Assembly (NCBI GenBank): GCA_013152475.1
Contig: JAADGH010000247.1
Location: forward strand, 24,025-88,024
Source of the DNA: Planctomycetota bacterium
Lineage (GTDB): Bacteria; Planctomycetota; Brocadiia; JAADGH01
Reading direction: 5' to 3'
Length of the DNA stretch: 64,000 bases
Of this stretch, positions 26,224 to 34,428 are shown piece after piece. The notes under the pieces were generated by a model. That model ran no database searches. It saw only the letters and a program-made list of their open reading frames with translations, and was not told where the DNA came from. The position numbers were made by a program, and so were the translations under genes. Numbering within the stretch: the stretch's first letter is position 1; the number at the start of each line of letters is the position of its first letter.

Positions 26224-27909
26224 ATGATCCCTGCGGACAAAACGCGAACAGAGCGGAGGAGAGTTAGGGAGGCCGGACGCTTCTACACGCCTCCCTGGCT
26301 CACGCGCCGAATCGTGAGCGAAACCATGACACCCCTTGTGGGGCGGATTGCTCCGAAACGCGCCATGTCGCTCCGTATCCTTGATCCCGCCATGGGCAAG
26401 GGAAACTTCCTCCGCGAAGCGGCGAACTTCCTCTGCCGTGAGCTTGCCCGGCGGACGCCAGAAATCAAGCCGGATGAAAAGCATCGAATCAAGCAGGCGA
26501 TCTTCCGCGACTGTCTTTTCGGGATCGATACAGACGCGAGGGCCGTAGAGGAGGCCAGGGAGTCGCTCGGCGCCGAAGGCGACCTGGATGCCGAAGGCAG
26601 GGAAGAGCTCGCAACCCACCTCGTTGTCGGCAATTCGCTTTTGGATCCGTTTCCGATCAAACGGAGACGGCGGTTTGATGTCGTCCTCGGCAACCCGCCG
26701 TACGTCGGGTTCAAGTTTTGGTCGGAAGACAAGCCGTTCCGCCAGTTCCTCCGAGAAAACTATCAATGCTTCAACTGGCATGCCGACCTTTTCTACTTCT
26801 TCATCGAGCGAGGGCTGAAGCTCCTGGCCCGAGGCGGACGGATGGGATTCGTGACCTCTCGCTACTTCATGCGCAGCCCGAGCGCGGCGAAGCTCCGGGC
26901 GCTGGCCCTGCCCCACATGACAAAGTTCATCGACCTGCATGACACGGATGCCTTCGCCGAGTTGGGCGTCCACTGCGCCATTTCGATCTATGCCCAGTCC
27001 CCCACGAAGGCGCGAACACATGCGGCGCCGCGGGATGTGCCGACCTTCGATGTGCCCACCGTGCCACTGGCCGATGTCGCCGAAGTCCGCGCCGGCCTGC
27101 AGTCGGGCAGGGATGCCGTGTACGTGACGGCCATTTCCAGGGAAGGAGATGGGTTCTACGGAGCGAAGCCGGATGGGAAGCGAATCGAGCTGGAACCGGA
27201 CCTGATTTATCCTTTTATTAAGAACCGGGACATTCAGCCGTACGGGGTCACGCCGTCCCGGTACTGTCTTTTCGTCGGAGATGGACTCGATCCGAGCGTT
27301 CTGCGCCAGAGACTTCCGAAATCATTCCGATTCCTCGCATCCCACAGAGAGCAGCTCCTCTCGCGCCGCAGCTCGTTCAAGGAGGTAACGGAGAAAAACT
27401 GGACGCAGTGGATGCATTGGACGGATCTTCATTTTTCAAAAACACGAATCGTCTGTCCGTACCGCGCCGCGTCCAACCGGTTTGCCCTCGCTCCTCCTGG
27501 GGCGCTGGGAAGTATCGACGTGGGGTTCATCGTGCCTCGGGATATGGACCCCCTGTACCTGCTTGCGCTCCTGAACTCGCGCCTGTTCGAGCGCATCTTC
27601 CAGAGCTATGCCAAGGAGCTCGGAAGGGGAGTGTACGACTACTACCCCAAGACTCTCGGCCAACTCCCGATTCGAACGATTCCAACCGAGATTGCCGCCC
27701 GATATCGGCATTTGGCTGTTGCGGAGTTCAAACGGGCTTTCGATGCTGGCAAGGGACTGCCATGGCTCAGCCGGCGCCGCGCGCCGGAGGTCCTCCACGA
27801 CGTCTTGGTTTTGCTTGCACGGGATCTGAGCGGAAAGCGGCCGAGCCATCAAGACGAGATCGCGGGAATGATCGAGTGCGCTGTCGATGCGCTCTACCGC
27901 CTGCGGTGA
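26224..27909 (+). CDS. orphan N6-adenine DNA methyltransferase (TaqI/Eco57I-like)
   Basis: Protein of 561 aa. GRFYTPPWL and motif I DPAMGKGNF (54-62) form the S-adenosylmethionine site, and motif IV is NPPY (157-160), the signature of N6-adenine methylation. The C-terminal half (~280-561) resembles the TaqI-type target-recognition domain. It is longer than M.TaqI but too short for a type IIG enzyme, and there is no endonuclease motif or neighbouring restriction gene. It may be a solitary epigenetic methylase or a remnant. Converges with and overlaps the next gene by 16 bp. Confidence 0.85.
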   Translation: MIPADKTRTERRRVREAGRFYTPPWLTRRIVSETMTPLVGRIAPKRAMSLRILDPAMGKGNFLREAANFLCRELARRTPEIKPDEKHRIKQAIFRDCLFGIDTDARAVEEARESLGAEGDLDAEGREELATHLVVGNSLLDPFPIKRRRRFDVVLGNPPYVGFKFWSEDKPFRQFLRENYQCFNWHADLFYFFIERGLKLLARGGRMGFVTSRYFMRSPSAAKLRALALPHMTKFIDLHDTDAFAELGVHCAISIYAQSPTKARTHAAPRDVPTFDVPTVPLADVAEVRAGLQSGRDAVYVTAISREGDGFYGAKPDGKRIELEPDLIYPFIKNRDIQPYGVTPSRYCLFVGDGLDPSVLRQRLPKSFRFLASHREQLLSRRSSFKEVTEKNWTQWMHWTDLHFSKTRIVCPYRAASNRFALAPPGALGSIDVGFIVPRDMDPLYLLALLNSRLFERIFQSYAKELGRGVYDYYPKTLGQLPIRTIPTEIAARYRHLAVAEFKRAFDAGKGLPWLSRRRAPEVLHDVLVLLARDLSGKRPSHQDEIAGMIECAVDALYRLR

Positions 27910-29312
27910 TCGGTAGGGGTCTTGAGCATCTCGTGCATCACCGATCCTTCGGCGTGGGGCATTGCGAAGCCCAGCAGCTCGGCGATGGTGGGGGCGATGT
28001 CGATCAGCGTCCAGCGCTCGGTGACCACGCTATGGTTGGGCCGGATGTCCGGGCCGATGGCCAGGAAGATGCAGTGCTGGCACCCCTCGCAGTAGCACCC
28101 GTGGCCGGCGAAGCCGCCGTGGTAGATGTCGTGCCTGCCGTGGTCGGTGGTGATGATGAGAGTCGTACGATCCTTGTAGAAGGGACTGACTTGAATTTCG
28201 CGCCAGATCATCCAGCAGATATCGTCCAGCTTCTTGACGGCCCGAGTATACCGCCACCATTGTCCCGTGTGGGCCAGCGCGTCCATTTCTCCGAAGCTGA
28301 CGAACAGGAGTGAAGGGGAGACGTCGCGCATGACGCGCTTCATGGTGTTCCACGTTACGGCGTCGGAGGTGGAGCAAAGCGCGGGCGCGTTCATGGCGGC
28401 CTCTCGGGCCTTCTCGCTCGGGAACTTCTCCACGTGCCACGGAGCATAGAGCGTGGCGCCAAAGGCCTCGCCGCAGCACGGCTCCTCCGCGTCGCTGTAG
28501 CCGATCCCCGCCACCTTGCCCTGCCCGCACACCAGCACGGCCCGGCCGGGGTCGTGGGCGACCGGGCTGGCGCCGTTGCCGATGGACTTGTGGCTTTCGA
28601 AGATGGTGGGGCTGCCGGGGCGTATGGACCCGTCAGCGGGCAGGTGGTCGTGCCATACGCCGGTGGCCATGGCGCAGTGGGCCTGGCATGTCTCGGTGAT
28701 GTGATCGTTGTAGAAATTCTCGTACGTGGTGCCGAGCTGGCGGAGTTCCTCACACAGCCGGGGCATGTAGCGCACCTCGCGATCCCCGAAGGCCTCGCGA
28801 TATCGGAGACCGCTCAGCACCGCCACGATCACATTATCCGTCTTGAGATCCCGGACCGGGTGCGGGTGCAGCAGGCTGGCTTCGAAGTGCGCGCCCGCGC
28901 TGCCCACGGATCTTGTGAGGGTCCCCTCCTGCTGGAGTTCGTCCACCGAGAACGTCCACCGGCCCGCAACGCTGTTCAGGCTGATTGTCGCGGTGGGCCC
29001 GGCGTCGAGGTGAACCACCAGACCGCGGGGCTTCTGGCCGTCCGCGTACTCCCATGCGTCGTCCAGTGCCACCTTGGTTCCTTGCCCGAGCATCGTCCGA
29101 AACTTCTGCTTCCAGTTTGGGTCCTGTGGAGGAGTGGTGGATGTCCAAGAGAGATCTTTCTCGTTGAGCTCTTCATTGCAGTCCGCATTGAAGCGAATCG
29201 GTACGATCTTCGTGATGTTGGCATTCGTCGCCGAAAGCAGCCCATCCCACTTTACCTGTTGCGTGCCGAATCCCCAGAGGATCTGGATGACGACTTCCTC
29301 TTCCAACGACAT
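27894..29312 (-). CDS. alkaline-phosphatase-superfamily hydrolase (phosphodiesterase/sulfatase-like)
   Basis: Protein of 472 aa from ATG 29312, chosen for AGGAGG upstream; the frame stays open to 29537 but that stretch holds the promoter. Residues ~1-165 are a beta-rich N-terminal domain. The rest is the phosphatase fold: a nucleophile region near NDHITETCQAHCAMATG, ISFGEMDALAHTG-like metal residues (FGEMDALAH) and TTDHGRHD with the Asp-His pair. A Thr or Ser nucleophile, rather than formylglycine-forming CxPxR, suggests a phosphodiesterase or phosphonate-type hydrolase, not a sulfatase. No signal peptide seen. Confidence 0.8.
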   Translation of the reverse strand: MSLEEEVVIQILWGFGTQQVKWDGLLSATNANITKIVPIRFNADCNEELNEKDLSWTSTTPPQDPNWKQKFRTMLGQGTKVALDDAWEYADGQKPRGLVVHLDAGPTATISLNSVAGRWTFSVDELQQEGTLTRSVGSAGAHFEASLLHPHPVRDLKTDNVIVAVLSGLRYREAFGDREVRYMPRLCEELRQLGTTYENFYNDHITETCQAHCAMATGVWHDHLPADGSIRPGSPTIFESHKSIGNGASPVAHDPGRAVLVCGQGKVAGIGYSDAEEPCCGEAFGATLYAPWHVEKFPSEKAREAAMNAPALCSTSDAVTWNTMKRVMRDVSPSLLFVSFGEMDALAHTGQWWRYTRAVKKLDDICWMIWREIQVSPFYKDRTTLIITTDHGRHDIYHGGFAGHGCYCEGCQHCIFLAIGPDIRPNHSVVTERWTLIDIAPTIAELLGFAMPHAEGSVMHEMLKTPTDHRRR

Positions 29313-29370
29313 CCCCGGATTCCCTCCTGTGGTATTGTGGCGTTGTGACGCGGAATACTGATGCACCCAC

Positions 29371-29398
29371 ATCATATCAAAATGGGTGCTCTGCTCAA
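29371..29398 (-). promoter_or_regulatory. sigma-70 promoter for the phosphatase-superfamily gene
   Basis: Minus-strand TTGAGC (29393-29398), 16-bp spacer, TATGAT (29371-29376), about 58 bp before ATG 29312. Confidence 0.55.
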
Positions 29399-29438
29399 AC
29401 AGGATTTTTGCTCTCTGGGTATTTCGGCGGCGCCGGAT

Positions 29439-29456
29439 GTGCACAAAAGTGCACAA
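29439..29456. promoter_or_regulatory. tandem GTGCACAA repeats, possible operator
   Basis: GTGCACAA at 29439-29446 and again at 29449-29456, ten bases apart start to start (one helical turn). Each contains the palindrome GTGCAC. They lie between the divergent phosphatase-type and cysK promoters. Confidence 0.4.
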
Positions 29457-29514
29457 TTCCACATCCCCTCTCCATTCTCCTGAGACGCCAGCGCGCCTTC
29501 GAGGGCCGGCCATT

Positions 29515-29544
29515 TTGTTGTTGATGTTTTTGGTCAACTATAGT
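29515..29544 (+). promoter_or_regulatory. sigma-70 promoter for cysK
   Basis: TTGTTG (29515-29520), 18-bp spacer, TATAGT (29539-29544), about 46 bp before the start at 29591. Confidence 0.5.
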
Positions 29545-29590
29545 ATCATCATAGAAGGTGTGAGGGATGGACCTCTGTGAGGAATGAAAT

Positions 29591-30520
29591 ATGGCGAGAC
29601 GTGGAGCAACAGTCCTTGATCTTATTGGCGACACACCCATCGTCCGTATCAACAAGTTACCGGAGGCGGGGAGCGCTGCCGTGTGGGGGAAGATGGAATA
29701 CTGCAACCCCCTATCTTCCGTGAAAGACCGCATCTGCCTGGCCATGGTGGAGAGCCTGGAAGAACAGGGCAAGCTGAGGCCCGGCGGCGTCCTCGTCGAA
29801 CCCACCAGCGGGAACACGGGCATCGGCCTGGCCATGGTGGCCGCCGTGAAGGGATATCGGTTGATCCTGACCATGCCGGATACGATGTCAGTCGAGAGGC
29901 GGAAGCTGCTCAAGGCCCTTGGGGCGGAGATTGTGCTGACGCCCGGCAAGGAGGGCATGAAGGGGGCCGTAGCCAATGCGGAAAAGATTGTAAAGGAAAT
30001 CGGCGAGGGCGCGGTCATTCCCCAGCAGTTCGAAAACCCCGCCAACCCTGGCATCCATCGCCGAACGACAGCCGTTGAGATCCTTGAGCAGATGGACGGA
30101 AAGATCGATGCGTTCGTCGCCGGCGTGGGCACGGGGGGCACGCTCACCGGTGTGGGCGAGGCGCTTAAGGAGAAGGACGAAGACATTCTGGTGGTGGCCG
30201 TGGAACCGGAGAACTCAGCCGTTCTCTCCGGCGGGTCGCCCGGCCCGCACAGGATCCAGGGCATCGGCGCAGGCTTCGTGCCGGGGGTCCTGAACACGAA
30301 CATCATCGACCGAATCATCCGCGTCACATCCGATGATGCCTTCGAGACGTCTCGCCGCCTGGCCCGCGAGGAAGGCGTTCTGACCGGCATATCCGCCGGC
30401 GCCAATGTCTTCGCCTCCCTCCGGGTGGCGAAGGAACTTGGGGAGGGGAAAGACATTGTTACGATTCTCTGTGATACGGGTGAACGATACCTGAGCACCG
30501 ACCTGTTCGACGTGGAATGA
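29591..30520 (+). CDS. cysK: cysteine synthase (O-acetylserine sulfhydrylase)
   Basis: PLP enzyme, 309 aa, making cysteine from O-acetylserine and sulfide. The PLP lysine is Lys45 in SSVKDR, the substrate loop is TSGNTG, and the phosphate-binding loop GTGGTLTG is present. Length is standard. It is four bases upstream of an Rrf2 regulator, and the serine acetyltransferase that makes its substrate is the next gene after that, so cysteine synthesis is nearly complete here. Confidence 0.96.
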   Translation: MARRGATVLDLIGDTPIVRINKLPEAGSAAVWGKMEYCNPLSSVKDRICLAMVESLEEQGKLRPGGVLVEPTSGNTGIGLAMVAAVKGYRLILTMPDTMSVERRKLLKALGAEIVLTPGKEGMKGAVANAEKIVKEIGEGAVIPQQFENPANPGIHRRTTAVEILEQMDGKIDAFVAGVGTGGTLTGVGEALKEKDEDILVVAVEPENSAVLSGGSPGPHRIQGIGAGFVPGVLNTNIIDRIIRVTSDDAFETSRRLAREEGVLTGISAGANVFASLRVAKELGEGKDIVTILCDTGERYLSTDLFDVE

Positions 30521-30524
30521 AGCG

Positions 30525-30959
30525 ATGCGCCTCTCACGAAAAGGAAGATATGGCGTACGGGCGCTCATTGCGCTCGCAATGGACGACACCGGCTCGCCCG
30601 TGAGCATCAAGACCATTGCCGCCCGTGAAGGAATCCCCGTGCCGTTTCTCCAGCAGTTGTTCTTCCATCTCAAGAAGGCCGGGCTTGTGAGGAGCGTTCG
30701 CGGTCCGGGCGGCGGGTTCATGCTCACCACGGCGCCGGAGAAGATCCGCGCACTCGACATCCTGGAGGCGCTGGGCGAGCGGGTGGCTGTTACCGAATGC
30801 CTCGACGGCAAAGACAAAAAAGCCGCGTGCAATCTCGCGGGTCGGTGCGCCTCGCGTGTGCTCTGGCAAAAACTGGAAAAGGCCATCCGAAACATCCTGG
30901 GCGGGACGACGCTCGCGGAGCTCTGCAAGCAGAAGAAGGGACTTGAGATCGGGACGTAG
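30525..30959 (+). CDS. Rrf2 family transcriptional regulator
   Basis: Winged-helix regulator, 144 aa, beginning MRLSRKGRYGVRAL as is typical of Rrf2 proteins, with the recognition region RSVRGPGGGF. Three cysteines in the C-terminal part (in TECLDG, KAACNL and GRCASR) match the spacing used by IscR/RsrR-type members to hold an Fe-S cluster. Encoded between cysK and cysE and close to an IscU gene, it is a good candidate regulator of cysteine and Fe-S genes, like CymR or IscR. Autoregulation at the 29.5-kb promoter is plausible. Confidence 0.92.
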   Translation: MRLSRKGRYGVRALIALAMDDTGSPVSIKTIAAREGIPVPFLQQLFFHLKKAGLVRSVRGPGGGFMLTTAPEKIRALDILEALGERVAVTECLDGKDKKAACNLAGRCASRVLWQKLEKAIRNILGGTTLAELCKQKKGLEIGT

Positions 30960-30968
30960 TTTTCGCAT

Positions 30969-30997
30969 TTGACTTGTCCCCGGCGGGTTGATATGCT
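30969..30997 (+). promoter_or_regulatory. sigma-70 promoter for cysE
   Basis: TTGACT (30969-30974), 17-bp spacer, TATGCT (30992-30997), just after the Rrf2 stop codon, so cysE and the downstream genes can be transcribed separately from cysK. Confidence 0.7.
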
Positions 30998-31036
30998 CTT
31001 ATGTTTTCAGCCCGTTCCCGGGGAACGGAGGCTCTG

Positions 31037-31696
31037 ATGCTCAGGCGGTTGCGCGAAGATGTATTGACCGTATTTAAAAAGGACCCCGCCGCGCGAAGCG
31101 TCCTGGAGGTGCTGACATGCTACCCCGGCCTGCACGCGATCTGGGCCTATCGGATCGCCCATTGGCTGTGGGTGAATGATCTTTGTCTGGCTGCACGGAT
31201 CCTGTCGCACCTGGCTCGGTGCCTGACGGGCATCGAGATCCACCCAGGGGCAAGGATCGGACGGCGGTTCTTCATCGACCACGGCATGGGCATCGTCATT
31301 GGCGAGACATCGGACATCGGAGATGACGTGCTCCTCTACCAGGGAGTTGTCCTTGGTGGGACGACCTTCGATCGGGTGAAGCGCCACCCCACGCTGGAGG
31401 ACGAGGTGGTTGTTGGCACAGGGGCGACAATCCTCGGTGCGATCACGATCGGGAAGGATGCCAAGGTCGGCGCAGGGTCCGTGGTCATCCAGCCGGTCCC
31501 GCCGGGGGCGACGGTCGTCGGTGTGCCGGGTCACGTCGTTCAATCGCCTGACTCCGGTGTGCATGTTCCGGCGGACCTGGAGCATGGGCGTCTGCCGGAC
31601 CCGGTGGTGGAGGCGCTGAATAAGCTTTCCAGACGAATCGATGAACTGGAGCAGAAGTTGAAGAGCAAGAAAACGCGACGGTTGCGCAAAACGTGA
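31037..31696 (+). CDS. cysE: serine O-acetyltransferase
   Basis: Acetyl-CoA:serine acetyltransferase, 219 aa from ATG 31037, preceded by GGAGG; an upstream ATG at 31001 lies almost at the predicted transcription start and lacks a ribosome site. The C-terminal half is a left-handed beta-helix of hexapeptide repeats ([39 protein letters not shown]). A basic, charged tail ends the protein. It supplies O-acetylserine to CysK, encoded two genes upstream. Confidence 0.95.
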   Translation: MLRRLREDVLTVFKKDPAARSVLEVLTCYPGLHAIWAYRIAHWLWVNDLCLAARILSHLARCLTGIEIHPGARIGRRFFIDHGMGIVIGETSDIGDDVLLYQGVVLGGTTFDRVKRHPTLEDEVVVGTGATILGAITIGKDAKVGAGSVVIQPVPPGATVVGVPGHVVQSPDSGVHVPADLEHGRLPDPVVEALNKLSRRIDELEQKLKSKKTRRLRKT

Positions 31697-31725
31697 GCCG
31701 TGTCGCGCGTCATGACGTGGAACGG

Positions 31726-31749
31726 TGTCCCCGCAGGGACATCGGGCTT
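31726..31749 (+). terminator. possible weak terminator or attenuator
   Basis: TGTCCC/GGGACA stem (31726-31731 and 31736-31741), 4-nt loop, followed a few bases later by CTTTT. The stem is short, so partial termination at most. Confidence 0.3.
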
Positions 31750-31766
31750 TTGAGGAGTATGGTGGT

Positions 31767-32174
31767 ATGCAACAGAACACCTATAGCGCGAAGGTGATGG
31801 AGCACTTCCAGAACCCGCGCAATGTCGGCGAGATCGAAGACGCGGACGGAGTGGGCAACGTGGGCAACCCGGTGTGCGGCGACATCATGCGGCTTTACAT
31901 AAAAGTGAAAAACGACATGATCACCGAGGCCAAGTTCCAGACCCTCGGCTGCGGGGCGGCCATCGCCTCCAGCAGCGTGCTAACGGAACTGGTGAAAGGA
32001 AAGACGATCGCCGAGGCCATGACGCTCCGCAACGATGATGTAGTCAAGGCCCTTGGCGGCCTGCCCGATGTGAAGATGCACTGCTCCGTCCTGGCCGAAC
32101 AGGCCTTGCGGAAGGCCATCGAGGACTATCGGAGCAAGCATGGCGGTGCAAAGAAGAAGGAAGAAAAGACGTGA
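31767..32174 (+). CDS. iscU: IscU/NifU-type Fe-S cluster scaffold
   Basis: Scaffold on which Fe-S clusters are built, 135 aa from ATG 31767 (GAGGAG upstream; the longer frame to 31725 runs through a hairpin). The three cluster ligands are present: Cys37 in NPVCGD with Asp39, Cys62 in LGCGAA, and Cys106 in LPDVKMHC, the last corresponding to the chaperone-recognition LPPVK motif with one change. No IscS/NifS cysteine desulfurase is encoded in the window. Overlaps the PP-loop gene by 4 bp. The C-terminal tail is Lys-rich. Confidence 0.93.
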   Translation: MQQNTYSAKVMEHFQNPRNVGEIEDADGVGNVGNPVCGDIMRLYIKVKNDMITEAKFQTLGCGAAIASSSVLTELVKGKTIAEAMTLRNDDVVKALGGLPDVKMHCSVLAEQALRKAIEDYRSKHGGAKKKEEKT

Positions 32175-33175
32175 GCAAGGCGCTGGTCATGCTGTCGGGG
32201 GGGCTGGATAGCATCCTCGCTCTGCGTCTCATGCTCGATCAGAACATCGAGCTCGAAGCGATCCACTTCGCTTCTTTCTTTTGCGGGAATTCCCTCGAGG
32301 GCCACCCCCGCTTGTCGGCCGTGCGTGCGACGCGCCATTTTGACGTGCCCCTGAAGATCGTCAATTTCTCGCACGACTTGGTCGCGATCGTCAAGGACCC
32401 GGCCCACGGATACGGCAAGAACGCCAACCCGTGCATCGACTGCCGGATCGGCTCGGTGAAACGGGCCGCCGCGTACATGAACGAGATCGGGGCGTCGTTT
32501 CTCGTCACCGGGGAGGTGCTTGGCGAGCGCCCGATGTCGCAACGTCGCCAGGCGATGCAGCTCATCGATCGAGAGACCGGTATGGAGGGGCGAATCCTCC
32601 GGCCCCTCTCGGCCAAGCTGCTCGATCCGACCGTCCCCGAGACGGAGGGGGTTGTGGATCGGGAGAAGCTCTGCGCCATCCAGGGGCGCTCCCGGCTGCC
32701 GCAGATGGAGATGGCGAAGCAGTTCGGCATCGAGGACTACCCCAGCCCGGCGGGGGGGTGCTTGCTGACCGATCCCGCTTTCGGGAGGAAGATGCTCGAC
32801 CTGATCGATCACAAGCCGGATTTCGACGCCAACGATGCTCATCTGCTCAAGATGGGGAGGCACTTCCGTGTATCGTCGGACACGAAGGTCGTCGTCGGGC
32901 GCGACGAAAGGGACAACTGGAAAATCGTCACCTTTGCGAAACCCGATGACGTGCTCTTCGCCGCGGCCGGGGTGACAGGGCCGACGTCCCTGCTTCGCGG
33001 GCGGATGAACGAGGCGACGAAGGAGACGGCAGCCGCCTTGACCGCGCGATACGGCAAGGCCCGGCGCGAGGCGTCGGTCAAGGTCCACTACTGGACCAGA
33101 GCCGAGGACCGGATCGAGTCGACTGTGGTCGCCCCCGTAAAAGATGAAGCGATAAAGAAACTTCGCATTGGATAA
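32171..33175 (+). CDS. PP-loop tRNA thiolation enzyme (MnmA/ThiI-like)
   Basis: ATP-dependent sulfur transferase for tRNA, 334 aa, GTG start coupled to iscU. The ATP-pyrophosphatase motif is SGGLDS (9-14). Cysteines Cys88 and Cys91 in NPCIDC and Cys197 in AGGCLL sit where MnmA has its two catalytic cysteines, and the order of motifs matches the 2-thiouridylase fold. The C-terminal ~100 residues (from about HLLKMGRHF) are an extra domain seen in ThiI-like or NFACT-R-like proteins. It probably inserts sulfur at a tRNA uridine, and its neighbours supply cysteine and Fe-S assembly. Which position it modifies cannot be told. Confidence 0.8.
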   Translation: MSKALVMLSGGLDSILALRLMLDQNIELEAIHFASFFCGNSLEGHPRLSAVRATRHFDVPLKIVNFSHDLVAIVKDPAHGYGKNANPCIDCRIGSVKRAAAYMNEIGASFLVTGEVLGERPMSQRRQAMQLIDRETGMEGRILRPLSAKLLDPTVPETEGVVDREKLCAIQGRSRLPQMEMAKQFGIEDYPSPAGGCLLTDPAFGRKMLDLIDHKPDFDANDAHLLKMGRHFRVSSDTKVVVGRDERDNWKIVTFAKPDDVLFAAAGVTGPTSLLRGRMNEATKETAAALTARYGKARREASVKVHYWTRAEDRIESTVVAPVKDEAIKKLRIG

Positions 33176-33185
33176 GGAGGGAGAG

Positions 33186-33650
33186 ATGATAAGACGAATG
33201 GCTGTTGTCACTTCTCTTGTCGTCGTAACCGCGTGTGTCTCGGGATGCTTGGTTTCGACCTTGGACAACGTCGGCCGGGCCGGGTCGGAGGCGATCATCG
33301 TCCTGGGCTGGCGCGAGCCGACCTGCACCCCCAGCAAAGGCGGTGCGAACGCGAGCATCGTCGGCCTGAAAATCCTGATGGGAGATCGCGAGATCCCCGT
33401 GCTGGCCATCCGCGACATTATGGACATACCCGTCGAGGAGCGGGCCGGTGTGAAGATGCCGCCGCCCCTGCAATATCGCGTAGCGGTCATCCGCATCCCG
33501 CCGGATATGCCGCCGGGGAAAACGACGGTGCGTATCATCTGTGACGGCAAAGAGCTGACGGAGAACGGCATCAGCCCCATCGAGTTCGAGGTCCTGACCG
33601 GAAAGGGCCGGACGCGGGACGATCTGGAGGCGATGAAGACGCTGAAATAG
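33186..33650 (+). CDS. small lipoprotein, function unknown
   Basis: Predicted lipoprotein of 154 aa from ATG 33186, which has AAGGAGG directly upstream. The signal peptide ends in VSGC, a good lipobox, after a basic start (MIRRMAV). The mature part is a single beta-rich domain (IVGLKILMGDREIPVLAI, VAVIRIPPDMPPGKTTVRI) resembling an Ig-like sandwich. No family recognised. It is 10 bp after the PP-loop gene and one base before the ThiF-like gene, so it is co-transcribed with sulfur-transfer genes without an evident link. Confidence 0.75.
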   Translation: MIRRMAVVTSLVVVTACVSGCLVSTLDNVGRAGSEAIIVLGWREPTCTPSKGGANASIVGLKILMGDREIPVLAIRDIMDIPVEERAGVKMPPPLQYRVAVIRIPPDMPPGKTTVRIICDGKELTENGISPIEFEVLTGKGRTRDDLEAMKTLK

Positions 33651-33651
33651 C

Positions 33652-34428
33652 ATGGACCCCGGAGCGAATCTCGACGACCGCTATTCCCGGCAGATTCTGT
33701 TTCGCGCCATAGGCGAGGAAGGGCAGCGCAAGCTGTCCGAAGGGAGCGTCATTGTCATCGGCTGCGGGGCGCTCGGCAGCATGATCGCGAATAACGTCGT
33801 CCGCTCCGGTGTGGGACGGGTGGTGCTTGTGGACCGAGATCGCGTGGAGCTCTCAAATATCCCCCGGCAGAACCTGTTTGACGAGGAAGACGCCAGAAGC
33901 CATGTCCCCAAGGCGTTTGCCGCGGAGAAGCGTCTCCGCGAGATCAACTCGGAGACCGATCTGAGGGCGGAAGTGGTCGACGTCCGTCCGGATAATATCG
34001 AGGGTCTTATCGCCGATGTCGATGTGATCCTCGATGGAACGGACAACATGGAGACGCGCTTCCTCATCAATGATGTCGCGGTGAAGCGTGGCAAGCCGTG
34101 GATCTACGGCGCCGTTGCGGGGTCCTCCGGCATGACGATGAACGTCGTTCCCGGCGCGACCCCCTGCCTGACCTGCCTCTTCGAGGAGATACCGCCGCCG
34201 GGGACCGTGCCCACCGCGAACACGGACGGCGTGCTCAACAGCGTGACGGCGATCGTCGCATCGCTGCAGACGACAGAGGCAATGAAACACCTCCTCGGAG
34301 GTTTGGACCTGCGCAAGGGTCTGCTGTATATAGACGTCTGGGATGGGTACTTCAAGACCATCCACGCCGAGCGCCGCGAGGACTGCACCGCGTGTGGAAA
34401 GCGTGACTTTCGATTTCTTGGCGGCTAA
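33652..34428 (+). CDS. ThiF/MoeB/HesA family adenylyltransferase
   Basis: E1-like enzyme of 258 aa that adenylates the C-terminus of a ubiquitin-like sulfur carrier. The ATP-binding motif is GCGALGS (37-43), with DRDRVELSN(I)PRQ the adenylation loop. Two CxxC pairs (PCLTC and DCTAC) form the structural zinc site. No rhodanese domain is fused. It ends the cysK-to-thiF unit, and a ThiS/MoaD-type carrier gene is not present in the window. Candidates for its pathway are thiamine, molybdopterin or tRNA thiolation. Converges with MEMO1 with 4 bp overlap. Confidence 0.9.
   Translation: MDPGANLDDRYSRQILFRAIGEEGQRKLSEGSVIVIGCGALGSMIANNVVRSGVGRVVLVDRDRVELSNIPRQNLFDEEDARSHVPKAFAAEKRLREINSETDLRAEVVDVRPDNIEGLIADVDVILDGTDNMETRFLINDVAVKRGKPWIYGAVAGSSGMTMNVVPGATPCLTCLFEEIPPPGTVPTANTDGVLNSVTAIVASLQTTEAMKHLLGGLDLRKGLLYIDVWDGYFKTIHAERREDCTACGKRDFRFLGG

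Noticed and set aside
26224..27909. Type IIG restriction enzyme
   Set aside because: Too short, and no PD-(D/E)xK-type nuclease motif was seen before or after the methylase domain.
29313..29537. 75-residue N-terminal extension of the phosphatase-superfamily protein
   Set aside because: The stretch contains the promoter and tandem repeats, is Arg-rich, and the AGGAGG site belongs to ATG 29312.
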